A model generated the notes under the pieces. It was not told the DNA's origin, did not search any database, and saw nothing but the letters and a program-made list of their open reading frames with translations. DNA of 64,000 bases, from NCBI GenBank assembly GCA_015059245.1, contig SVAU01000003.1, positions 1-64,000 of the forward strand, given 5' to 3'. The DNA is from Bacillota bacterium. GTDB lineage: Bacteria; Bacillota_I; Bacilli_A; RF39; UBA660. Below, piece after piece: positions 43,152 through 52,077 of the stretch. Position 1 is the stretch's first letter, and the number at the start of each line of letters is the position of its first letter. The position numbers were made by a program, and so were the translations under genes.

Positions 43152-43235
43152 ATAAACTTCCTCTTCCTATCAAGATTTCTTGATAAGTTTATTTTAGCAT
43201 ATCTTTTATAGGATATGTTAAAGATTAAATATTAA

Positions 43236-43269
43236 TTTATAAATAAAAGAGTTACAATGTAACTCTTTT
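43236..43269 (-). terminator. Terminator overlapping the end of paralogue B
   Basis: AAAAGAGTTAC-att-GTAACTCTTTTATTTAT on the minus strand. It separates the two paralogues. Confidence 0.7.
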
Positions 43270-44488
43270 ACTCTATCCAGTTAAGTGTATCTACTAATTT
43301 TTTACCATCTTCTAATAGATTATCTATCTTATTATAATCTATTATGTCTATTATACATGTGTATTTATCTGATACTATATAATAAATATAATCTGTGTAT
43401 TCTTTAAATTCTACTTTATACTCTATTGCTTTATAGTTATTAGAAGTTGTAAATACTTTACCTTGTGTTACTTTTTTTACACCAGTTGTTCCATAGAAGG
43501 AAGATTTTAATATAGCTAGATTTTCTTTAGTTAATTCAATTCTTTCATTAGTATATGATACATAGATGTGTCCACTTCCACCTGATATATCTTCATTAGG
43601 AATATAAGCCCAACTATTAACATCTGATTCATCTACTTGTTCTAGATAAGTATCAGGTAGTTCAAATGTTATATCTTTTGGTACTCTATAATTAGGTGAT
43701 TCTTGGATACTTTCTTTACTTGGGAATATAGATATTAATAGTGCTAGACCCATTAATACAAAAAGAACTATTGATACTAATTTATTAGCTTGTTTATTAG
43801 ATGTTGTTACTGTATCATTATTCTTTTGTGAGAAGTAATACTTATCTCCTGTTTTTATTATTATTCCATCATCAATTAATGCTTCTAATGAATACATTTT
43901 TATGTTAGCATTTTCTTCTAATTCTATTGCTTTTTCTTCTGTTACAGCATCTTTTAATATAAAGTATTTTTTTACTGCCTCTTTATCTTTCTTAGAACCG
44001 CCACCTATAGGTATTTCAAGGTTTTCTTGATTAGGGTTTCTTTTTATAAAATTATAGATATGAGAAATAGGTAATGCCATACCAACTATAGTATATAATA
44101 TTGATACCATATAGTCTTTCATTAAAGGTCTAACATATGTTGGATCTCCATATAATATTTTTAAATTTAATAAAGATAGTGATCCTCCATATTGTGTTAA
44201 TAATAATAAAGGTATTATTATTAATGTTGATATTGTTACACATAATAGAGATATTCCTGCTATTATAAATGGTAGTTTTTTATCTACTTTACCTTTAAAT
44301 AATTGGTAACCTATTAAGGCTCCTGTAGCTATGATTAAAGCAAATATAGTATATATTTCTTCTCCATATACATATATCCATATCCATGGTATTGATGCTA
44401 TCATTCCACCTATAAATGAACCTATTATACCTTTCATATAAGTTGGTTTCTTTATAGAAGTTTTTTTATTCTTAGTAGTTTTTGTCAT
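43268..44488 (-). CDS. Membrane protein, paralogue B of a tandem pair
   Basis: 406 residues, same layout as the 41970-43151 protein with a longer basic N-terminus (MTKTTKNKKTSIKKP). The cytoplasmic middle part has diverged more than the membrane and C-terminal parts, so the two copies may bind different partners. The start at 44488 is chosen over a TTG at 44527; the ribosome site (GAAGAG/GAG) is weak. No known family. Confidence 0.72.
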   Translation of the reverse strand: MTKTTKNKKTSIKKPTYMKGIIGSFIGGMIASIPWIWIYVYGEEIYTIFALIIATGALIGYQLFKGKVDKKLPFIIAGISLLCVTISTLIIIPLLLLTQYGGSLSLLNLKILYGDPTYVRPLMKDYMVSILYTIVGMALPISHIYNFIKRNPNQENLEIPIGGGSKKDKEAVKKYFILKDAVTEEKAIELEENANIKMYSLEALIDDGIIIKTGDKYYFSQKNNDTVTTSNKQANKLVSIVLFVLMGLALLISIFPSKESIQESPNYRVPKDITFELPDTYLEQVDESDVNSWAYIPNEDISGGSGHIYVSYTNERIELTKENLAILKSSFYGTTGVKKVTQGKVFTTSNNYKAIEYKVEFKEYTDYIYYIVSDKYTCIIDIIDYNKIDNLLEDGKKLVDTLNWIE

Positions 44489-44547
44489 ATGAATCTCACT
44501 CTTCTTCCGATAAATCAATTGTAGCATATAAATATATTTAAGAAATA

Positions 44548-44576
44548 TAAAAAAGTTAGTTTGTGCTAACTTTTTA
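44548..44576 (-). terminator. Terminator overlapping the GNAT stop
   Basis: AAAAGTTAG-cacaaa-CTAACTTTTTTATATTT on the minus strand. It ends the E2-like/Memo-AMMECR1/GNAT operon. Confidence 0.8.
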
Positions 44577-45108
44577 TATCTTCTTTAGTTTTACTATAGT
44601 ATTCTATACCTGAGTATGTACCATCTTTAGCTAGTCTTCTATTAGCTATGTATCCATCTTTATGGAAGCCTGCTTTTAACATAACTTTAGATGATTGGGT
44701 ATTACGTTCGTTACAAGAACATTCTACTAAGTAATAACCACTATTAGTAAGTAGATGGTCTGATACTGCTTTTAGTGCTTCTGCGGCATAGCCGTTACCC
44801 CAATAGTTATATCTTATTGTATAACCTACATTACAATAGTTATGTTTTTCATATATAGTATTAATGTCTATGTTACCTACTACTTCTTTAGTAGATTTTA
44901 ATTCTATTACCCATTTTTCTTTTTTATTAGTATCTGCTTCTTCTATCCATTTTTTAATACATTCTAATTCTTTTTCTTTTGTAAATGGTGGATAACTAAT
45001 ATAGTTAGTTAATCTATCATCTGTTATTATTTCATATATAGCATCTATATCTGATTCTTTATATCTTCTTAATATTAGTCTTTCTGTTTCTATTGTTGGA
45101 CTTAACAT
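44566..45108 (-). CDS. GNAT acetyltransferase, RimJ/RimL type
   Basis: 180 residues. Acetyl-CoA-dependent N-acetyltransferase. The opening IETERLILRRYKESDID is the RimJ/RimL hallmark; the acetyl-CoA pyrophosphate loop is the modified YWGNGYAAEALKA; NERNTQSSKVMLKAGF follows as expected. GAAGTGAT precedes the ATG. It is the last gene of an operon; the substrate is unknown. Confidence 0.9.
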   Translation of the reverse strand: MLSPTIETERLILRRYKESDIDAIYEIITDDRLTNYISYPPFTKEKELECIKKWIEEADTNKKEKWVIELKSTKEVVGNIDINTIYEKHNYCNVGYTIRYNYWGNGYAAEALKAVSDHLLTNSGYYLVECSCNERNTQSSKVMLKAGFHKDGYIANRRLAKDGTYSGIEYYSKTKEDIKS

Positions 45109-45123
45109 GTTATCACTTCTTTT

Positions 45124-46500
45124 CTATTTATGTCTTGTTACTTTAAATCTTTGTAGAGTATATGGTTCATCTTTTATACCTGCTTTTTTCTTAGCTATAG
45201 ATATTTGTTCACTTACTGTATCTACTCCATCTAAGTCTGGTAGTAGTAATCCTCTTTTCATACCAGACGTTACTATTACACCATATTCTTTTACGTTTAG
45301 TTGTTCTTCACTATCTATGTCTTCTGGTTCACCTAGTACATCTACATTTATTTCTAAGTAATCTAGTTCTTCTTTTTCTATTTTAGGAAATCTAGGATCT
45401 TTAGTAGAAGCACTTATTGCGTTAGTTATTATTTCTTGAGCTATAGAGTTTGTAGTAGGCATTATTGTACCAATACAGCCTCTTAGAGAGCCGAATTTAT
45501 GAATTGAGACAAATACTCCAGCTTGACTATTAAGTAGTTCTTTTGGGGTATTAGAAGGTGTTTCTAATACATTTTTATTAGTAATATATTCTTCTATAGT
45601 AAGTCTTGCTAGTTTTACGTATGGATCTTCATTTTGTTTCTGTTTATTTAGTTTTTCTTCTAGTTCATTAAAGTAATTATCTAGGAAGTATCTATTATCA
45701 TTTTTATCTTGAGGAGTAAATGTTATTATACCGTATCCTACTCCAGTAATGTCTTCGTGAGATAGGTATTCTGCTTTAACATTTAGTCCGTCTAGAGTAC
45801 CGGCCATTATAGTAAATGATCTATGTCCACATTCAGCTGCTTTATCCAAGAACGATTCTTCGAAGTTAAGTAGTTCATTGAAGTTTGCATTAGAACATAC
45901 TTCCATTATTCTTTTATCGTATTCTACTCCTTCGTTACAAAAACCATACGGACCATGTGGTTGTAGTTTATGAGATAGGTCTCCACTAGCAATATACACT
46001 ACTTTTTTGTTTAAGTTATTAACAGCTTCTTTGATAATAATACCCATCATATAGTTATCTATTAATGGTAATCCAGATGGACCTAGTACTATTATTTTTC
46101 CTTCTTTATAATATTTTCTTATGAAATATAAAGGTATCATTGTACCATGATCTAACTCTATATCTTTTGTTCTTCCTGCTGGGAAGTTATATTTTTTAGA
46201 TATGTTTTCTATCTCTTCGATTAGTTCTATATCTTGTTCTTCTTCGAATGAAATATTAGATGCATTAAAGTTAGAGAAATCTCCTGATACTTTGTTAGCA
46301 TTAGTTATATGGAAGTAGTCCCCATACATGATTGTATGAGGACTAGAAATTATTATTGTATCTGGTTTTATTTCACTAATTTCTTTTGCTACTGTTTCAT
46401 AACTTTCAGTAGTCTTTTTAATTTGTTCTTCTCCACCCTTACCTATATCAGGTATTATTAATGGTGGATGTGGAACCATGTATGTTTTTATTATAGGCAT
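45124..46500 (-). CDS. AmmeMemoRadiSam protein: Memo/LigB-like dioxygenase fold fused to AMMECR1
   Basis: 458 residues. Residues 1-275 are a class III extradiol dioxygenase/Memo-like domain (MVPHPPLIIPDIGKG, ISSPHT, IASGDLSHKLQPHGPYG with candidate metal His residues). Residues 290-458 are AMMECR1 (GVFVSIHKFGSLRGCIGTI, KDPRFPKIEKEELDYLEI). The fusion corresponds to the known system protein A form. The system's usual third member, a radical SAM protein, is not in this window. GTAGGAGGT precedes the ATG. Biochemical role unsettled. Confidence 0.9.
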   Translation of the reverse strand: MPIIKTYMVPHPPLIIPDIGKGGEEQIKKTTESYETVAKEISEIKPDTIIISSPHTIMYGDYFHITNANKVSGDFSNFNASNISFEEEQDIELIEEIENISKKYNFPAGRTKDIELDHGTMIPLYFIRKYYKEGKIIVLGPSGLPLIDNYMMGIIIKEAVNNLNKKVVYIASGDLSHKLQPHGPYGFCNEGVEYDKRIMEVCSNANFNELLNFEESFLDKAAECGHRSFTIMAGTLDGLNVKAEYLSHEDITGVGYGIITFTPQDKNDNRYFLDNYFNELEEKLNKQKQNEDPYVKLARLTIEEYITNKNVLETPSNTPKELLNSQAGVFVSIHKFGSLRGCIGTIMPTTNSIAQEIITNAISASTKDPRFPKIEKEELDYLEINVDVLGEPEDIDSEEQLNVKEYGVIVTSGMKRGLLLPDLDGVDTVSEQISIAKKKAGIKDEPYTLQRFKVTRHK

Positions 46501-46510
46501 TGTATACCTC

Positions 46511-46984
46511 CTACTTTTTTATGATTATATTTCCTTCTTCATCATAATATTTAAATGCTATCTTTTTAACTTTTTGCATTTCTTTATATATATCATTTAT
46601 TTCTTTGTTATTTAATTTTTTTACCATATCTATGAATTCTTTTTCTAATACTTCTTCTTTAGTATGATATAATTTTTTTTGACTCATTAATATAGTACGA
46701 CATATATCATCAATGTCTGCAACTATGTCTTCTAAGTACCAATAATCGTCATCTTCTATTTTATAATTCTCTTTATTTTTTGAGATTATTCCAAGATAAT
46801 CTTTATTTATAAAATATTCTAGTTGTTCTTTATCTTTAGGATCTAGAGACTTATTGCTTTTCATTTTTTTATTTGTTATTATTTCAGCTATGAATAGACC
46901 TAATAAGACTGATCCAACTATTGTCCCTAATATAAGTAAAACTCCTAATCCAACTATCAATATTTCTTTAATGATTCCTAGCAT
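46511..46984 (-). CDS. Small membrane-anchored hypothetical protein
   Basis: 157 residues. N-terminal membrane helix (about 5-34, Gly/Leu/Ile rich), then a charged helical cytoplasmic or external domain with Asp/Glu-rich EDDDYWYLEDIVADIDD. Not recognised. It lies 2 bases after the E2-like gene and 10 before the Memo-AMMECR1 gene, and is co-transcribed with both. Confidence 0.65.
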   Translation of the reverse strand: MLGIIKEILIVGLGVLLILGTIVGSVLLGLFIAEIITNKKMKSNKSLDPKDKEQLEYFINKDYLGIISKNKENYKIEDDDYWYLEDIVADIDDICRTILMSQKKLYHTKEEVLEKEFIDMVKKLNNKEINDIYKEMQKVKKIAFKYYDEEGNIIIKK

Positions 46985-46986
46985 AA

Positions 46987-47850
46987 TTATCTAGCTTCTC
47001 CTAGATCTATTTTTTCATTAGCTGGTTGTTCTAGTAGTTCTGGATTATCGAAGATGTATTGTAGTAGTTTTACTGATTTAGCCATGTAATAACCATCTGC
47101 TATTCTTTCATCTAGGTTAATACCAAATTCACATAGTTTTCTTATTTCTTCTTTACCATTTTCATTTATTATTTCTTCGGCTTTTATTTCACCTATTGTA
47201 GCTAGAGAGGAACATGTACCGAAGTTAGTTAAGTTATGATGAATTGCTCCACATTTAATTGAACCTAAGTTAGATAGTATCATACTACTATAGTATAGAT
47301 TATCTTCTACTAGGAATGATGGTAGTATACCTTTTTTATCCATCCATTTTAATAATCCTACTAGAGGTATTCTTATTATGTTAGGAAGTTTACCTACTAT
47401 ATCTATAGCATCGTTAGCTCCTTCTTTTTTAACTTTTTTAGGTTTTCTAACTCTATCTACTTTATCTTGGATAAAGGCACTTATTGTTTCAATAGTATCA
47501 TTTGGTTTTACTGGTACCATTATCATCATTTCTTCTGCATGATCATCAAATGTTATTTTGGCTACAAAAGATAATACTACATCATTATGTTCATACATAT
47601 GACGATTAGATACGAATCTATTTAATTTATTTCTATTATATAAAACTTTACCTATTGCTGTTACTATAGCATGAAAGAAAGTTATATGTGTTCCTTCTTC
47701 TTTTCTTTTAGCAAGATATTCCATTAGATTAGTTACATCTATTTTTTGATTTATGTATACATCAGAATCACATCTATTAGGTTTTAAATCTATGCATATT
47801 TGTTGCATACCTGTTATGTCTTTTACTCTTTTTGCATTTCTTGTACTCAT
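46987..47850 (-). CDS. 2-oxoacid dehydrogenase E2-like acyltransferase catalytic domain
   Basis: About 287 residues. A free-standing E2/CAT-type acyltransferase domain without lipoyl or binding domains. Blocks: VTNLMEYLAKRKEEG, THITFFHAIVTAIGKVL, SNLGSIKCGAIHHNL, and near the end LDERIADGYYMAKS where true E2 enzymes have DHRxxDG; the active His is Glu here while the Asp-Gly is kept. Probably not a dehydrogenase component. Three start codons compete (47859 GTG, 47856 ATG, 47850 ATG); GAGTGAT four bases before 47850 favours that one. First gene of a four-gene operon. Confidence 0.78.
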   Translation of the reverse strand: MSTRNAKRVKDITGMQQICIDLKPNRCDSDVYINQKIDVTNLMEYLAKRKEEGTHITFFHAIVTAIGKVLYNRNKLNRFVSNRHMYEHNDVVLSFVAKITFDDHAEEMMIMVPVKPNDTIETISAFIQDKVDRVRKPKKVKKEGANDAIDIVGKLPNIIRIPLVGLLKWMDKKGILPSFLVEDNLYYSSMILSNLGSIKCGAIHHNLTNFGTCSSLATIGEIKAEEIINENGKEEIRKLCEFGINLDERIADGYYMAKSVKLLQYIFDNPELLEQPANEKIDLGEAR

Positions 47851-47873
47851 GCTCATCACTCATTTCTGTTTAT

Positions 47874-47882
47874 ATTATATCA
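47874..47882 (-). promoter_or_regulatory. Extended -10 promoter of the E2-like operon
   Basis: TGATATAAT on the minus strand, 23 bases before the start at 47850. Confidence 0.45.
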
Positions 47883-47896
47883 TATATTTACTCATA

Positions 47897-47922
47897 TAAA
47901 AAAAGAGCATTTAAATGCTCTT
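47897..47922 (-). terminator. Terminator overlapping the pfp stop
   Basis: Perfect 20-base palindrome AAGAGCATTTAAATGCTCTT followed by T7 on the minus strand. Confidence 0.8.
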
Positions 47923-49584
47923 ATCTTTTGTACTTTCTAAAGATAGTGTTATTGTTGTTGTATCACATACTTCTGATGGTCCATAGTATTGAATAGCTCC
48001 TGGATATATGTATGAAGTTTCAACAGCCCATTTTTTTCTATTATCTTTAAATTCTTTAAATGGATTTCCTTTTAAATCTACTAGGGCTTTTTTTATAACT
48101 GGTTTATCTTTACCATGTCTTCTTTCGATGTTCATCATTTTAGTTATTGGCATTCCACCTGCTATCCATTCATTTGCTGGTTTAGATAGATTAGATATTT
48201 TAGATAGATATCCATTGTAACCATATTGAATTAGAACGAAGGCATTGTATCCTAGTGAATAACAGTAGTCGGCATCAAAATTTGATGGAAATGCACTTCT
48301 TCCTTCATATCCGAAGTAATGATGTACTGGGGAAAATTTTCCATTGTAAGTTCCATTTTCTTTTTTGATTGATAGTTTTTCTGCTACCATTTTAGAAAAT
48401 AGTTTTTCTGATTCTATTAATGCTACTTGAACATTACCATGTGGGTCTCTTTCAAATAGTAATTGTTGTTGAATATCTATAGGTATGATATTAAATACTT
48501 CAGCAGATTCTTTTGTTAATTTGTTAATTACATATTTATATTTTTTATCCCATGAAGATAATTTATTAAATTTCTCTGCTTTGTTTCCAGTTATTAGTTC
48601 GTTTATTTCAGATATTAGTACTGAAAATTCTGGAACAAATTCTATAACTCCTTCTGGAATTAGAACTATACCGTAATTCATATTTTTATTTGCTCTTTTT
48701 TCAACTGAATCACTTATATATTCTGCAATCTCAGAAAGAGACATTTTTTTGTTGGCTATTTCTTCTGAAATAAGACATATATTTGGGTGTGTTTGTAGAG
48801 CACATTCAAGTGCTATATGTGAAGCAGAACGTCCCATAAGTCTAATGAAGTGCCAGTATTTTTTTGCAGAAATTGAATCTCTACATATATTACCTATAAG
48901 TTCACTATACGTTTTAGTAGCTGTATCAAATCCGAATGAGCATTCTATATCTTCATTCTTTAAGTCACCATCTATTGTTTTTGGACAACCTATTACTTGG
49001 ATGTCTATGTTGTTTTCAGCAAAGTATTCGGCTAGTAAAGCTGCATTGGTATTTGAGTCATCTCCACCTATTATAACAATAGCATTTATATTATGTTTAT
49101 TGCATACTTCTTGGATGATCTTAAACTGTTCTTCTGTTTCTAGTTTAGTTCTATCTGCTCCTAGTATGTCAAAACCTCCAGTATTTCTAAATTGATTAAT
49201 ATACTCATCATCAAATAGTATGTAGTTATCATTTAGTAATCCTTTTGGCCCACCTTTAAATCCATATAGTTCATTATCTTTGTTTGTAGCTTTTAGGGCA
49301 TCATATAATCCACAAATTACATTGTGTCCTCCAGGTGCTTGTCCACCTGATAGAATAACACCTACGACTTGTTTCTTTGGTGCAGAAGTATTTTTTCCTT
49401 CTATGAAAGTTACTTCTTTTTTTCCATATGTATTAGGAAATATTTTTTTTATTTTTTGACAATCAGATGCACTTTTTGTTTCGTTGCCTTCTCTTATTGC
49501 TATTTTAGATATTCCATCTTTTAATATTTTGGGTAATTTTGGAATATATTCTAATCTTGTTTTTTCTAATATTGATTTATTCAT
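47911..49584 (-). CDS. pfp: Diphosphate--fructose-6-phosphate 1-phosphotransferase
   Basis: Reversible PPi-dependent phosphorylation of fructose-6-phosphate in glycolysis. 557 residues, matching the long (plant/spirochaete type) PFP group. ILSGGQAPGGHNVI near residue 78; IIGGDDSNTNA has Asp where ATP-dependent enzymes have Gly (GGDGS), the marker of PPi use; PKTIDGD carries the catalytic Asp; MGRSASHIALE and the substrate region GYEGRS follow. ACTAGGAGGAAG precedes the ATG. Monocistronic. Confidence 0.93.
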   Translation of the reverse strand: MNKSILEKTRLEYIPKLPKILKDGISKIAIREGNETKSASDCQKIKKIFPNTYGKKEVTFIEGKNTSAPKKQVVGVILSGGQAPGGHNVICGLYDALKATNKDNELYGFKGGPKGLLNDNYILFDDEYINQFRNTGGFDILGADRTKLETEEQFKIIQEVCNKHNINAIVIIGGDDSNTNAALLAEYFAENNIDIQVIGCPKTIDGDLKNEDIECSFGFDTATKTYSELIGNICRDSISAKKYWHFIRLMGRSASHIALECALQTHPNICLISEEIANKKMSLSEIAEYISDSVEKRANKNMNYGIVLIPEGVIEFVPEFSVLISEINELITGNKAEKFNKLSSWDKKYKYVINKLTKESAEVFNIIPIDIQQQLLFERDPHGNVQVALIESEKLFSKMVAEKLSIKKENGTYNGKFSPVHHYFGYEGRSAFPSNFDADYCYSLGYNAFVLIQYGYNGYLSKISNLSKPANEWIAGGMPITKMMNIERRHGKDKPVIKKALVDLKGNPFKEFKDNRKKWAVETSYIYPGAIQYYGPSEVCDTTTITLSLESTKDKSI

Positions 49585-49734
49585 CTTGTATCTTCCTCCT
49601 AGTATGAAGATTTGATTGTATCATATTTTTTTGAATTGTGTAAAGGGATTTGGGTATATGTTATTTTTATAGTAGTACTAATATTATTTTATGGTTGTTT
49701 GGTTGAACTAATCTATCAAATACTTTTTGTTGTG

Positions 49735-49776
49735 CACTAAAAAACACTAAACTTGTATTTTTTAGTGTTTTTTTAT
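49735..49776 (-). terminator. Terminator of the rRNA methyltransferase gene
   Basis: AAACACTAAA / TTTAGTGTTT stem with a 9-base loop, followed by TTTTTTAGTG on the minus strand. The 49585-49811 gap otherwise holds the pfp leader and nothing I can assign. Confidence 0.7.
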
Positions 49777-49811
49777 ACCATTAGGGAAGATTTTATTATT
49801 TTCTATTACTT

Positions 49812-51014
49812 TTAACGACGTTCGAGTACAACAAATGATTCAATGTGTTGTGTATGAGGGAACATGTCTAGTCCTTTTACTTCAATTATGTTGTAATAGC
49901 TAGATAGTTCTTTTAGGTCTCTTGCTAGAGTCATTGGATCACATGAAACATATATTATTTTGTTAGGATTAAATTCTATTATAGTATCTTTAGTTACTTT
50001 ATCTAATCCTGCTCTAGGGGGATCTACTATTATAGTGTCTACTTTATCTTTTATTTTAGGTAGACATGTTGATACATCACCTAACATGTAATATATATTA
50101 TCTCTTTTATTTATTTTAGAATTAGTTATAGCATTTAGTACTGCATTTTTTACTATTTCTATACCAAATGCTTTTTTAGCATTTTTAGATGCATTGATAC
50201 CTAGTGTTCCTACTCCACAATATAAGTCTAGAATAGTTTCATTATCATTTATATGTTTATTAATTAAGTTAAATAGTTTAGAACATATATCTCTATTTAC
50301 TTGAAAGAAGGAATCATATGATACTGTGAATAGTTGGTGATTTATTATTTCTATGAAACTAGTATCTCCTATTATAGGTTGATCATTTAATAAGATACCT
50401 ACTATTTTATGTTTAGATTTTAAATAACTTATATTTGGTTTTACTTTATCTTTTGATTTTATCCATATAAGTAGTTCACTATTATAGTTAGAACGTATTA
50501 TTACTTCTCCGTTTTTTATATTTAATTTATCTATGTCATTAATAAAACTATTAATAGCTGGTTCTGCTAATAGACATTTGTCTATTTCTATTAATTTATG
50601 TGTTTTAGAAGCATAGTATCCATATTTACCATTTTCTACTTTTAAAGTTATTTTATTACGGTAGTTAAGATGGTTAGAACATTTAACTATTTCTACTTTA
50701 GTTTTTATGTTGGCATATTTAGATAGAATGTTTTCTAGTTTTTCTTTTTTATATTTACAAGTATTTTCATAAGATAGGTTTAATAATTCACAACCACCAC
50801 ATTCTTTAAAATATGGGCATGGACTTTCTACTCTATCTTTACTAGTCATAATGTATTCAAGTACTTCTGCTTCATTAAACTTTTTAGATTCTTTAGTTAA
50901 TCTTATTATAACTTGTTCTTCTGGTAGTGCATTTTCTACAAAAGTAATCTTGTTATTCACATAACAAATACCTCTACCTTGATTGTCTAATTTTTCTATT
51001 TTTACTTCACACAT
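49812..51014 (-). CDS. rlmD: 23S rRNA (uracil-5-)-methyltransferase, RlmD/RumA family
   Basis: SAM-dependent m5U methyltransferase of the RumA/TrmA family. 400 residues. N-terminal TRAM domain (KIEKLDNQGRGICY); Fe-S Cys set C-x5-C-x2-C (CPYFKECGGCELL) plus a later Cys; SAM motif LDLYCGVGTLGI; VDPPRAGLD; catalytic Cys in YVSCDPMTLARDL. The ATG at 51014 lies 7 bases after GAGGG and is preferred to the TTG at 51020. The target uracil (1939 or 747) cannot be told from the sequence. Confidence 0.92.
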   Translation of the reverse strand: MCEVKIEKLDNQGRGICYVNNKITFVENALPEEQVIIRLTKESKKFNEAEVLEYIMTSKDRVESPCPYFKECGGCELLNLSYENTCKYKKEKLENILSKYANIKTKVEIVKCSNHLNYRNKITLKVENGKYGYYASKTHKLIEIDKCLLAEPAINSFINDIDKLNIKNGEVIIRSNYNSELLIWIKSKDKVKPNISYLKSKHKIVGILLNDQPIIGDTSFIEIINHQLFTVSYDSFFQVNRDICSKLFNLINKHINDNETILDLYCGVGTLGINASKNAKKAFGIEIVKNAVLNAITNSKINKRDNIYYMLGDVSTCLPKIKDKVDTIIVDPPRAGLDKVTKDTIIEFNPNKIIYVSCDPMTLARDLKELSSYYNIIEVKGLDMFPHTQHIESFVVLERR

Positions 51015-51079
51015 ATACAATCCCTCGATAAGTTTATTATACTATATTTTATTTTTTTAAACATATAAATAAAACAAAT

Positions 51080-51967
51080 TTAATAATTCTTTATAAGATA
51101 TTCTCTACTTAATATTCTTGGATCACTACAATATTCCATTATAAATTGATTATCTTTTTTACATATAATTATTCCTATTGTTTTATCTTGATTTATAGTT
51201 TTTAAGTTAGTATCTATATAATTCATATAAGTTTCTATTTGACCTATATGTTCTTTTTTTAGTTCTGTTACTTTTAGTTCTATTACTACGAAGCAGTTAT
51301 ATTCATAGTTATAAAGTAGTATATCTATGTAATTGTATCTATCTCCTATTTTTATTTTGTATTCGCTACGAATATAACTAAACTTATTACCTAGTTCTAC
51401 TAGAAAGTCATCTATGTTTTCTAAGATTATTTCTTTTAGTGTTTTTTCAGTTAATATTGTTTTATTGAATTTATTCTTTATTACCAATGGATTCTTTATT
51501 AATTCTTGAATAGTTGGTTGTTCTTGGTTGATTAATTTTTGTTTAGCTGATTCGTCTAGTCTTTCATATTCTTTACTTTTTATTTTTCTTTGTAAATCTC
51601 TAACACTTAATTGTTGGCTAATGCTTAATGATATGTAATAATCAATTGCTTTGTTATCTTTTAACGATAGTAATACTTTATAATGTGTATATGTTAATTG
51701 GTCACTCACTGAGTGACTTTTTGAGAAAATATAAAATTGTCTTATATATTTTAAAGTGGTTAAAGAATAAGATTTACCTAGTTCTTTTGTTAGTTTTTTT
51801 GAGTATTCTTTTATTATGCCTTCACCATAACGCTTACCTGCTTTGCTTAGTATTTTACCTATTTCATAGTAAGTATTTAGTTTATATCTTTCTTTGGAAT
51901 AATCTTTTATTCTTGCGTAGTTTTCATTTTCTATTAATTTAGTTTTTATTTCATTGTAGTAATTCAT
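51080..51967 (-). CDS. DUF1016 (YhcG-type) PDDEXK nuclease
   Basis: 295 residues. N-terminal winged-helix DUF1016_N (YYEIGKILSKAGKRYGEGII, KSYSLTTLKYIRQFY) and C-terminal PD-(D/E)XK nuclease at about 165-290 with catalytic residues in NYIDILLYN and VVIELKVTE (D ... ExK pattern) and the following QIETYMNYID. Family members occur near restriction systems and mobile elements, or alone. Here it is alone, with AGGAGGTG before the ATG. A role in DNA processing or defence is inferred. Confidence 0.9.
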   Translation of the reverse strand: MNYYNEIKTKLIENENYARIKDYSKERYKLNTYYEIGKILSKAGKRYGEGIIKEYSKKLTKELGKSYSLTTLKYIRQFYIFSKSHSVSDQLTYTHYKVLLSLKDNKAIDYYISLSISQQLSVRDLQRKIKSKEYERLDESAKQKLINQEQPTIQELIKNPLVIKNKFNKTILTEKTLKEIILENIDDFLVELGNKFSYIRSEYKIKIGDRYNYIDILLYNYEYNCFVVIELKVTELKKEHIGQIETYMNYIDTNLKTINQDKTIGIIICKKDNQFIMEYCSDPRILSREYLIKNY

Positions 51968-52033
51968 AATGCACCTCCTACTTATATTATTATAGGTGGA
52001 TAGACTGATTTCCTTTTTTTAATTAAAACTTTT

Positions 52034-52063
52034 TTAATAAACTACTAATTATTGGTAATACTA
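52034..52063 (+). promoter_or_regulatory. Possible sigma G-type promoter of the ger operon
   Basis: TTAATA, 17-base spacer, AATACTA. Forespore sigma G promoters in Bacillus look like TGAATA-N17/18-CATACTA, so each half has one mismatch. It ends 14 bases before the ATG, leaving a very short leader. Confidence 0.35.
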
Positions 52064-52077
52064 TTAATGGTGATTTT

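Noticed and set aside
42988..43173. Overlapping minus-strand 61-codon frame
   Set aside because: It is an alternative frame of the N-terminal coding region of the 41970-43151 gene with no ribosome site.
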